A stretch of 21,595 nt of DNA from Oscillospiraceae bacterium (GTDB lineage Bacteria; Bacillota; Clostridia; Oscillospirales; Ruminococcaceae). The notes beneath the pieces were generated by a model that was given only the letters and a program-made list of their open reading frames with translations, made no database searches and was not told the DNA's origin. This document shows, piece by piece, positions 8,038 through 14,078 of the stretch. How positions within the stretch are numbered: position 1 is the stretch's first letter; the number at the start of each line of letters is the position of its first letter. The position numbers and the translations under genes were made by a program. Where the stretch lies: assembly GCA_019423445.1 (NCBI GenBank), contig JAHZBJ010000015.1, forward strand, positions 1-21,595, given 5' to 3'.

Positions 8038-9339
8038 TCAGATCATTGCGAAGAAGCGGTCCAGCTCCCACTGGTGCTGGTTTTGGGCATGGCGGTATTC
8101 TTCCCACTGACGGCCCTTTTCATCCAAAAAGGCATCCAGAACCCCTTCCGGCAGCACCTGCCGGAGAAAACTGCTCTCCCGGGCCAGCTCCAGAGCCTGG
8201 CCCAGGCTGGCGGGCAGACGCTCTCCCTGGGGCGCCCGCTGTCCGGCCGCCGCGGCCCGGGGGGCAGGAAGCCCTTCCCGGACCCCTTCCAGTCCCGCCA
8301 GCAGCAGCAGGCCCACTGCAAAATAGGGACTGCAGGCCGGGTCGGGAGAGCGCACCTCCAGCCTGCCCTCCTCCCCGGAGGCGGAGGGCACCCGCAGCAG
8401 CCGCTTCCGGCTGTCCCCGGACCAGGCCACTTCCAGGGAAGATTCCAGTCCCCCAAGGCGCCGGTAGGAGCCGGGAAGGGGATTCAGAAAGATGGTCATC
8501 TCCGGCAGGCGGCGCATCACCCCGGCCAGGAAGGCCCCAGCTTCGGGCCGGGATTCCGCCCCGAAGCCCTGGAACAGGTTTTCCCCTTCCTTCAAAAGGG
8601 TCAGATCCAAATGGAAACCGCTGCCGCTCTGATCCGGCAAAGGCTTGGGGAGGAAGGAGGCGTAAAGGCCGTTCCGGGAGGCCACCGCTTTTACCACTGT
8701 CCGCAGGGACATGGCGTCATCCACCGCCGTCAGCGGGGCGGCGGCCCGGAAGTCGATTTCGTTTTGGCCGGGGCCCTCCTCGTGGTGGGAGCTCTCCGGG
8801 GCGATGCCCATCTCCTCCAGGGTCAGGCAGATCTCCCGGCGGACGTTCTCCCCCCGGTCTGCAGGGGCAAGGTCCAGGTATCCAGCCTGATCGTGAGGGG
8901 TAAGGGTAGGGCGGCCCTGGCCGTCGGTGGCAAAGAGATAAAACTCACACTGGCTCCCCAACAGGGCCGAAAAACCCATTCCGGCAGCCTGACGGACCGC
9001 AGCCGCCAAAAAGCTCCTGCCGTCCCCAGGCGCAGGGGAACCGTCGGGGCGTTTCAGGGTGCAGTAAAACCGGGCCACCCGACCCTGGGAGGGACGCCAG
9101 GGCATTAACGTCAGGGTGCCCGGGTCCGGGAAGAGAAAGAGATCCCCTTCCCCCATTTTCCCAAAACCGGGCACCGCCGAAGCGTCAAAAGCCGCCCCCC
9201 GCTCCAGAACCCTTCCCAGCTGGGAGGAAAGGATAGCGACATTTTTCTGCACGCCGAACAGGTCGCAGAAGGTCAGGCGAATAAATTTGATATCGTTTTC
9301 GGAAACAAACTCCAGGGCATCTTCCATTCTCACGCTCAT
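8038..9339 (-). CDS. glnA: Glutamine synthetase, type I-like
   Basis: Makes glutamine from glutamate, ammonia and ATP; 433 residues, close to the short type I length. The beta-grasp domain begins MSVRMEDALEFV. The catalytic domain shows the metal/substrate motifs CEFYLF, HHEEGPGQNEIDF, GSGFHLDL, a SYRRLGGLESSLEVAWSG flap region with its Glu, and EVRSPDPACSPYFA. There is no C-terminal adenylylation Tyr motif. The start is the ATG at 9339, which has AGGAGG 5 nt upstream; a longer frame to 9378 has no such site. It heads the operon with the ANTAR regulator, pyrG and purA. Divergence from textbook GlnA is moderate, so a glutamine synthetase-like ligase remains possible. Confidence 0.88.
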   Translation of the reverse strand: MSVRMEDALEFVSENDIKFIRLTFCDLFGVQKNVAILSSQLGRVLERGAAFDASAVPGFGKMGEGDLFLFPDPGTLTLMPWRPSQGRVARFYCTLKRPDGSPAPGDGRSFLAAAVRQAAGMGFSALLGSQCEFYLFATDGQGRPTLTPHDQAGYLDLAPADRGENVRREICLTLEEMGIAPESSHHEEGPGQNEIDFRAAAPLTAVDDAMSLRTVVKAVASRNGLYASFLPKPLPDQSGSGFHLDLTLLKEGENLFQGFGAESRPEAGAFLAGVMRRLPEMTIFLNPLPGSYRRLGGLESSLEVAWSGDSRKRLLRVPSASGEEGRLEVRSPDPACSPYFAVGLLLLAGLEGVREGLPAPRAAAAGQRAPQGERLPASLGQALELARESSFLRQVLPEGVLDAFLDEKGRQWEEYRHAQNQHQWELDRFFAMI

Positions 9340-9384
9340 GGGCGCCTCCTGTTCCTTGATATCCCCGGCCGGGGCCAAAAGGGG

Positions 9385-9442
9385 AAGGCGTCCGCCACAA
9401 AGACATTCTCTCAGGAAGAGAATATCTTGCCGCAGACGCCTT
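9385..9442 (-). promoter_or_regulatory. Long glnA leader hairpin, candidate attenuator/ANTAR target
   Basis: AAGGCGTCTGC (9442-9432) pairs with GCGGACGCCTT (9395-9385), and within it ATTCTCT (9423-9417) pairs with AGAGAAT (9411-9405); CAAGAT pairs between them with one bulge. It begins just after the predicted start site and is followed by CCCCTTTTGG, a weak U-tract. ACAAAG (9445-9440) could alternatively pair with CTTTGT (9402-9397). The structure is clear; control by the ANTAR protein is inference, and the A1/G4 hexaloop hairpins typical of known ANTAR sites were not found. Confidence 0.5.
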
Positions 9443-9455
9443 TGTCCGATAGTTT

Positions 9456-9484
9456 ATTATAGGTCCTGGGGTCCATGGTGTCAA
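9456..9484 (-). promoter_or_regulatory. Sigma-A promoter of the glnA operon
   Basis: TTGACA at 9479-9484 and TATAAT at 9456-9461, 17 bp apart: a perfect consensus on the - strand. Start near 9449 gives a leader of about 110 nt. No other good promoter was found down to purA, which supports a four-gene operon. Confidence 0.9.
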
Positions 9485-9519
9485 GAAATTTTCTTTCGTT
9501 CCGCCTTCTTTTTTAACGG

Positions 9520-9765
9520 TCACCCGATCTTGTCCCCGCAGTGGGGGCAGAACTTCCAGGCAGCGGCGGATATCCCCAGATACCTTCTGCAAAACGGACA
9601 CCTGACTTTGAAAAACGCCGTGAGGATTCCCGCCCCGAACACCGCCAGCCCCACGCCGGCCAGGAGGGTAACCGCTTCACGGGCCCACACCTGCCAGCCG
9701 AAAACCACCGCTCCCAGCACCATGATTCCCGCCGAAACCCCGTCCCAAAACCGCAATCCTTTCAT
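9520..9765 (-). CDS. Small membrane protein with zinc ribbon
   Basis: 81 residues, not a family I can name. Two hydrophobic helices (about 12-28 and 32-51, VTLLAGVGLAVFGAGILTAF) are followed by a C-terminal zinc-ribbon pattern, CPFC (residues 56-59) and CPHC (72-75). The ribbon is probably cytoplasmic. GGGAGGTGA lies 7 nt before the ATG, supporting translation. It ends 36 bp upstream of the glnA -35 box, in the same direction, but glnA has its own promoter. Two-helix plus zinc-ribbon proteins occur as small housekeeping or stress membrane proteins; nothing here fixes a function. Confidence 0.7.
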   Translation of the reverse strand: MKGLRFWDGVSAGIMVLGAVVFGWQVWAREAVTLLAGVGLAVFGAGILTAFFKVRCPFCRRYLGISAAAWKFCPHCGDKIG

Positions 9766-9872
9766 AGACCGTCACCTCCCGACCTTCTATATAAAAGGAT
9801 CCTTGTAAAATCTCTCATCCCCCTGGGGTAAAATTTCTGTATCAACCGGGGCGGCAGACCCCAAGGCGCCTC

Positions 9873-9902
9873 TTGACAAAGTCCCCTTCAGAGGAATATA
9901 CT
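9873..9902 (+). promoter_or_regulatory. Sigma-A-like promoter of a short + strand unit
   Basis: TTGACA at 9873-9878 and TATACT at 9897-9902, 18 bp apart. It points towards a terminator only about 20 nt downstream and away from every neighbouring gene. Confidence 0.55.
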
Positions 9903-9908
9903 TGGGTG

Positions 9909-9956
9909 CAAGGAACAGCAAGGGCGCTGGAGAGATTCTCTCTCCGCGCCCTTTTT
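9909..9956 (+). ncRNA. Candidate short RNA of about 48 nt
   Basis: Bounded by the promoter at 9873-9902 and an intrinsic terminator. The product would be little more than a 10-nt lead plus the terminator hairpin. No gene follows in this direction for 4 kb, so it is not an obvious leader. It could be a tiny RNA, a decoy, or a remnant of a lost gene. Confidence 0.35.
9920..9956 (+). terminator. Intrinsic terminator
   Basis: AAGGGCGC (9920-9927) and GGAGAGA (9929-9935) pair with TCTCTCC (9939-9945) and GCGCCCTT (9946-9953), with a TTC loop and one bulged T, then TTTTT. U-tract is on the + strand only. Confidence 0.8.
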
Positions 9957-9990
9957 GCTTCCTTTTCTTCTCCGTTTGTTTCTTTCTCAG

Positions 9991-10031
9991 GCAAAGGGCG
10001 GCGCAGTCCCACCGGCTGCGCCGCCCTTTGC
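9991..10031. repeat. Perfect 16-bp hairpin downstream of marR-MATE
   Basis: GCAAAGGGCGGCGCAG (9991-10006) is matched exactly by CTGCGCCGCCCTTTGC (10016-10031) around a 9-nt loop. It begins 19 bp after the MATE stop and is probably its 3' end structure, but neither strand shows a U-tract. Confidence 0.7.
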
Positions 10032-10049
10032 TGTACTTACTTCTTCCAG

Positions 10050-11402
10050 TTATGCCGCGCTGTCCTCCGCTGGGGGAAGGCCCCGAAGGACGGCTGCCAA
10101 CAACCCTCCCGCCAGCAGTGCCGCCATGGCGGAAGCTGCGGCGGCGGTGAGCCACACCCCGTCCAGCCCCAAAAGGCCCGGGAGCACCAAAAGGCAGAGA
10201 ACCGGGAAAAAGAGGGTGTTGCTGAAAGACACCGCCAAAGAACGCCCTGCCTGGCCCAAAGCGGTAAAAAAGGAGCTGGAGATGATGCCAAACCAGCAGA
10301 CCAGGTAGGACAGAGAAAAGAGGCGCATGGCCCGGACGCTCATCTCCAGGAGGGCAGGGTCCTCCCCTTTGATGAACCAGGGGATCACCAAATGGCCTCC
10401 CAGAAGCATCACCGCCATCACCGCCCCGGCCAGGGCGGCCCCGGCCAGAAGAAGGAGCTTTTCCAGGGCCCACATCCGCTTCAAAGCCCCGGCGCCGTAA
10501 TTGTAGCTGATGGCTGGCTGTATGGAATCCGCCATGCCGAAAATCATGGATTTGACGATGCTGTCCACATACATGACGATGGAGAAAGCCGCCACCGCCA
10601 TGGCGCCTCCCAGGCGCAGCAGAACCACATTGATAATTGCCATATACACCGAGGCAGAGATATTGGAGAAAAACTCCGAACTTCCGTTGGCGATGATATC
10701 TCCCACCAGCCTCAGGGGGATCCGTCCCCGGACCAGCTTCAAGGTCAGCCCGCCCCGGAGAAAAGGCAAATACCCCGAGATGGTGCCGGCAGCAAGGCTC
10801 AGGCAGGATGCCAAAGCTGCGGAGGCCACCCCCCACCCCAGCCTGGCCACAAAGAGCCAATCCAGGAAGATATTCAACAGGGAAATGGCCACATTCATCC
10901 CCATGCTGTAGTTCACCTTGCCGCAGATGCGCAGATAGTTATCCACAGCAAAGAAGATCATAATGGCCGGGGCAAAGACGGCATAAACCTGCATGTATTC
11001 CACCGCCAGCCGGGTGACCTCCTGGTCCGCCCCCATCAGCCGGGTCAAGGGCTCCGCCAGGAAAAAGGCCGCCGTCCCCACCATACAGGATATGGCCACA
11101 ATCAGGGCAGAACAGAAGCTGAAGATCCGGCTGGCTTCTTCCCGTTCCCCCGCCCCCAGGCGGATGGAGATCTGCACCGAGGAACCCACCGCCACCATGT
11201 CCGAAAGGGCAAAACTCACCATAATAAAGGGGGACACCAGGTTCACCGCCGCCAGGGCGCCGCTGCCCAGATAACGCCCCACAAAAATGCCGTCCGCCAC
11301 CAGGTACAGGGAAGTGACGGCCATGCTGATCATGCTGGGGATGGCGCACCGGAGAAACAACCGTCCCGGCGCCATGGTCCCAAAAATCCTATCGCTTTCC
11401 AT
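10050..11402 (-). CDS. MATE family efflux transporter (MepA-like)
   Basis: 450-residue multidrug/toxin export protein with about 12 hydrophobic helices in two pseudo-symmetric halves. Typical MATE segments include AIPSMISMAVTSLYLVADGIFVGRYLG near the N-terminus and the second-half QPAISYNYGAG. Such pumps use Na+ or H+ gradients. The ATG overlaps the end of the marR gene by 14 bp, with GGGGAGG 6 nt upstream, so the two are translationally coupled. The regulator-then-pump order is like mepRA of Staphylococcus, suggesting drug-inducible control. The actual substrate is unknown. Confidence 0.92.
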   Translation of the reverse strand: MESDRIFGTMAPGRLFLRCAIPSMISMAVTSLYLVADGIFVGRYLGSGALAAVNLVSPFIMVSFALSDMVAVGSSVQISIRLGAGEREEASRIFSFCSALIVAISCMVGTAAFFLAEPLTRLMGADQEVTRLAVEYMQVYAVFAPAIMIFFAVDNYLRICGKVNYSMGMNVAISLLNIFLDWLFVARLGWGVASAALASCLSLAAGTISGYLPFLRGGLTLKLVRGRIPLRLVGDIIANGSSEFFSNISASVYMAIINVVLLRLGGAMAVAAFSIVMYVDSIVKSMIFGMADSIQPAISYNYGAGALKRMWALEKLLLLAGAALAGAVMAVMLLGGHLVIPWFIKGEDPALLEMSVRAMRLFSLSYLVCWFGIISSSFFTALGQAGRSLAVSFSNTLFFPVLCLLVLPGLLGLDGVWLTAAAASAMAALLAGGLLAAVLRGLPPAEDSAA

Positions 11403-11844
11403 CTTCGCCCTCCCCGACGGAAAACTCCTGGCTCAAAAGTTCCAAAATGTCGCAGAAGCTCCGGATCTCCACCGGGGTGCGCTCCTGGGCGGCCCGGCGG
11501 ATGGCCCGCTCCAGGGGGCGGTCCCAGTCCGCCAGTTCCTTCTCCACCCGGGGGCTCACCCGGAGATGGCTGACCCGCCGGTCCCCCTGGCTCCGTTCCC
11601 GAACCACCAGTCCCTGGCTCTCCAGCTCCTTCACCTTCATGGTGACCCCGGGCTTGGAGATTCCCAGGGTCCTGGCAAGGCCGCTGATGGTGCAGCCACC
11701 CTCCTCCTGGGACTGATACGCGATAACGTCCAGGTACATGATGCTGTTGTAGGAAAGCTCGCCGCTGCGGCCCTTGCGGAGCCGCCGCAGGTCGCTCACC
11801 GTCATGGTGTAGTAGAATCGGTTGATGCTGTCCCGCAGGTCCAT
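11389..11844 (-). CDS. MarR family transcriptional regulator
   Basis: 151-residue winged helix-turn-helix repressor-like protein. The recognition region reads TISGLARTLGISKPGVTMKVKELESQGLV (about residues 51-79), followed by a wing with GDRRVSHLRVSP. An AGGAGG site precedes the ATG. It is transcribed from its own promoter, whose -10 box and start region carry a TTGGTTAA-type palindromic operator, and is coupled to the MATE gene. By analogy with MarR and MepR it most likely represses its own operon until a ligand binds. Confidence 0.92.
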   Translation of the reverse strand: MDLRDSINRFYYTMTVSDLRRLRKGRSGELSYNSIMYLDVIAYQSQEEGGCTISGLARTLGISKPGVTMKVKELESQGLVVRERSQGDRRVSHLRVSPRVEKELADWDRPLERAIRRAAQERTPVEIRSFCDILELLSQEFSVGEGEDGKR

Positions 11845-11855
11845 TTTTCCTCCTG

Positions 11856-11891
11856 TTGGTTAACCAAACTTAATTAAATTTACTTAACCAA
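11856..11891. promoter_or_regulatory. Probable MarR operator
   Basis: A perfect 12-bp palindrome TTGGTTAACCAA (11856-11867) and a second half-site TTAACCAA (11884-11891) form an inverted repeat. It spans from the -10 box to the ribosome site of marR, the usual place for autorepression. Confidence 0.7.
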
Positions 11892-11918
11892 TATACTTCA
11901 CCTTTGGATTTCTGTCAA
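11890..11918 (-). promoter_or_regulatory. Sigma-A promoter of marR-MATE
   Basis: TTGACA at 11913-11918 and TATATT at 11890-11895, 17 bp apart on the - strand. The -10 box overlaps an operator half-site. Confidence 0.88.
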
Positions 11919-12081
11919 GGGGAGGCTCCAAACAGCGGAAGATCATCCTGTCCGAAATCCGGATATTCTTCGATCCTGGAGGTGAACTCCTTGTCACCTA
12001 AACCACCAATTCCCCCCCTTCCCCCGTCCTGCCGCTCCAAAAGTGCAGCAGCATAAGCGGCACGTCTCCCATTCTTCCGGC
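11919..12081. other. Intergenic stretch between glpK terminator and marR promoter
   Basis: No convincing gene. A 74-codon frame on the - strand (11915-12139) begins inside the glpK terminator and lacks a ribosome site. A small hairpin AGGTGA/TCACCT lies near 11980-11999. Nothing else was recognised. Confidence 0.5.
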
Positions 12082-12119
12082 AAAACAAAAAGCCCCCCAG
12101 CCAGGGGGCTTTTGTTTTT
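12082..12119 (-). terminator. Terminator of glpK
   Basis: AAAAGCCCCC (12088-12097) pairs with GGGGGCTTTT (12104-12113), extended by the flanking A and T runs; TTTTTGTTTT follows on the - strand. It lies about 40 bp after the glpK stop and is symmetrical enough to work both ways. Confidence 0.88.
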
Positions 12120-12158
12120 GATTTTTCTCTCTTGTACAAGGGCCATCCAGGGCGGGGA

Positions 12159-13652
12159 TCACTCCTCCGCCCAGGCAGCGGCCCGCTCCACTGCTTTTTT
12201 CCACCCCGCCAGAAGCCGCTGGCGCTCCTCCGGGGCCATCTCCGGCTGGTAGAACCGGTCCAGAGTCCACTGGGCGCGGATATCCTCCAGGTCCTTCCAC
12301 ACCCCTACCGCCAGACCAGCCAGATAAGCGGCCCCCAGGGCGGTGGTCTCCCGAATCATGGGTCGGCGGATGGTACAGCCCATAATATCCGCCTGGAACT
12401 GCATGAGGAAATTGTTGGCCGAGGCCCCTCCGTCCACCCGGAGCTCCCGAAGACGGATGCCGGTGTCCTGCTCCATAGCCACAAGAACATCCCGGGTCTG
12501 GTAAGCAATGGCCTCAAGGCTTGCCCGGATGATGTGGTTCCGCCCCGCCCCCCGGGTCAGCCCCAGAATGGCCCCCCGGGCGTACATATCCCAGTGAGGG
12601 GCTCCTAGGCCGGTAAAGGCCGGAACCACATAGACGCCGCCGTTGTCCCGGACCCGGGTGGCAAAGTACTCGCTGTCCCGGCTGTCGCTGATAAGGCGCA
12701 GTTCGTCCCGAAGCCACTGGACCACGGCGCCTCCGACGAAAACGCTGCCCTCCAGGCAGTAGTCCACCCGTCCCGGCAGGCCCACCCCAATGGTGGTCAC
12801 CAGGCCGGAGCGGCTTTGGATCATCCGGTCCCCGGTATTCATCAGCAGGAAGCAGCCGGTGCCGTAGGTGTTCTTGGCTTCCCCGGCTTCATAGCAGGTC
12901 TGGCCGAAAAGGGCCGCCTGCTGGTCCCCGGCGCACCCGGCAATGGGCACCTCCACCCCCTGGATATTCACGGTGCCGTAAATCTCGCTGCTGGCGCAGA
13001 CTGAAGGCAGCATCTCCATGGGGATATTCAGGGCGTTGCAGATATGTTCATCCCAGCACAGATCCCGGATATTGTAAAGCATGGTACGGCTGGCGTTGGT
13101 GTAGTCGGTGACATGGGCCATCCCCCCGGTGAGCTTCCAGATAAGCCAGGTATCCACCGTTCCAAAGAGGAGCTCCCCCCGCTCGGCCCGCTCCTGGGCC
13201 CCGGGGACATTGTCCAGGATCCACCGGAGCTTGGTACCGGAGAAGTAGGCATCCACCAAAAGCCCAGTGTGTTCTTTGATCCAGGCGGTGAGTTCCTTAT
13301 CCTTCAAAAGCTCCTGGCACAGGGGCGCCGTCCGGCGGCACTGCCAGACGATGGCGTTGCAGATAGGCCGCCCCGTCTCCTTTTCCCAAACTACTGTGGT
13401 CTCCCGCTGGTTGGTGATGCCGATGGCGGCGATCTCCTCCGGCCGGATGCCGCTTTTGGCCAGCACCTCCATCAGCACCCCGTACTGGGAGGACCAGATC
13501 TCCATGGGGTCGTGTTCCACCCAGCCAGGCTTGGGATAGTGCTGGGTAAACTCCTTCTGGGCTATCTCCACGATGTTCTGCTCCCGGTCGAAGATAATGG
13601 CCCGGGAACTGGTGGTGCCCTGGTCCAGGGCGATCACATACTGTTTTGTCAT
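12159..13652 (-). CDS. glpK: Glycerol kinase
   Basis: Phosphorylates glycerol to sn-glycerol 3-phosphate; FGGY family, 497 residues, normal length. It starts MTKQYVIALDQGTTSSRAI (phosphate-binding loop), with later motifs WRCRRT-like QCRRTAP, the GTVDTWLIWKLTG segment, and the C-terminal LRVDGGASANNFLMQ and ETTALGAAYLAGLA. The start is the ATG at 13652; a longer frame to 13739 only translates the leader. GAGGGG lies 11 nt upstream, a weak ribosome site. No glpF or glpD is adjacent. The leader carries an intrinsic terminator, pointing to antitermination control. Confidence 0.97.
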   Translation of the reverse strand: MTKQYVIALDQGTTSSRAIIFDREQNIVEIAQKEFTQHYPKPGWVEHDPMEIWSSQYGVLMEVLAKSGIRPEEIAAIGITNQRETTVVWEKETGRPICNAIVWQCRRTAPLCQELLKDKELTAWIKEHTGLLVDAYFSGTKLRWILDNVPGAQERAERGELLFGTVDTWLIWKLTGGMAHVTDYTNASRTMLYNIRDLCWDEHICNALNIPMEMLPSVCASSEIYGTVNIQGVEVPIAGCAGDQQAALFGQTCYEAGEAKNTYGTGCFLLMNTGDRMIQSRSGLVTTIGVGLPGRVDYCLEGSVFVGGAVVQWLRDELRLISDSRDSEYFATRVRDNGGVYVVPAFTGLGAPHWDMYARGAILGLTRGAGRNHIIRASLEAIAYQTRDVLVAMEQDTGIRLRELRVDGGASANNFLMQFQADIMGCTIRRPMIRETTALGAAYLAGLAVGVWKDLEDIRAQWTLDRFYQPEMAPEERQRLLAGWKKAVERAAAWAEE

Positions 13653-13681
13653 AATCAAGCAGCCCCTCTCAGCAAAAAATG

Positions 13682-13722
13682 AAAAAGAGAGCACGACCGG
13701 GCCCCAGCCCAGTCCGGCTCTC
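13682..13722 (-). promoter_or_regulatory. Intrinsic terminator in the glpK leader (attenuator)
   Basis: GAGAGC and GACTGGGC on the - strand pair with GCCCGGTC and GCTCTC (arms 13707-13722 and 13687-13702) around a 4-nt loop, with one 2x2 internal loop. TTTTT-CA-TTTTTT follows. The hairpin sits between the promoter and the start codon, so transcription should stop here unless antiterminated. In B. subtilis the protein GlpP with glycerol 3-phosphate does this for glp leaders; no glpP is in the window. Confidence 0.8.
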
Positions 13723-13743
13723 ACGCAGCAGCTCATCATGTTC

Positions 13744-13773
13744 AGTATAAGGGAGCTTTTGGAGCTTTGTCAA
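13744..13773 (-). promoter_or_regulatory. Sigma-A promoter of glpK
   Basis: TTGACA at 13768-13773 and TATACT at 13744-13749, 18 bp apart. Start near 13737 gives a leader of about 85 nt containing the attenuator. Confidence 0.88.
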
Positions 13774-13846
13774 GGGAAAGCGGCCTTTCTCCCGCGGTTT
13801 GTAGTCTCCTCTGAAAAAAAGCCCTGCGGTTTGGCAAAAATGCGGA

Positions 13847-13876
13847 TTGTTTTCTTTCCTGTCCCCTGCGTATAAT
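13847..13876 (+). promoter_or_regulatory. Possible promoter of the membrane hydrolase gene
   Basis: Perfect -10 TATAAT at 13871-13876 with a weak -35 TTGTTT at 13847-13852, 18 bp apart. The leader would be about 195 nt and includes a small hairpin near 13928-13945 (TGTCC/GGACA); no known riboswitch was recognised. Confidence 0.55.
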
Positions 13877-14078
13877 GAAATTGCGATAGTTTCTTCAGGA
13901 AATAAAAACATATCTCCAGGAAACTGTTTGTCCGGGCCTGGACACAAAACTAAATGTCTCACGCGGCGCCTTCACCCGGGGCCGGAACGCCCCCATTCCA
14001 GAAAAAGGCATGTGTGTAAGGTGGTGATTGAGGGCACACAGCCAAACGCGGGTGTATTTTGAGAGAGGAGTATCGAGA

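Noticed and set aside
7474..9108. 544-codon open frame on the + strand
   Set aside because: Antisense to glnA and the ANTAR gene, Arg/Ser/Pro/Gly-rich, no initiation signal.
9339..9449. Classic ANTAR two-hairpin site with A1/G4 hexaloops
   Set aside because: The leader forms one long hairpin with a 5-nt TCCTG loop; no pair of hexaloop hairpins was found.
9873..11573. 566-codon + strand frame over the MATE gene
   Set aside because: Begins at the short promoter unit but runs through its terminator and the marR-MATE genes antisense; His/Gln/Gly-rich composition.
11915..12139. 74-codon frame on the - strand between glpK and marR
   Set aside because: Its start translates the glpK terminator and there is no ribosome site.
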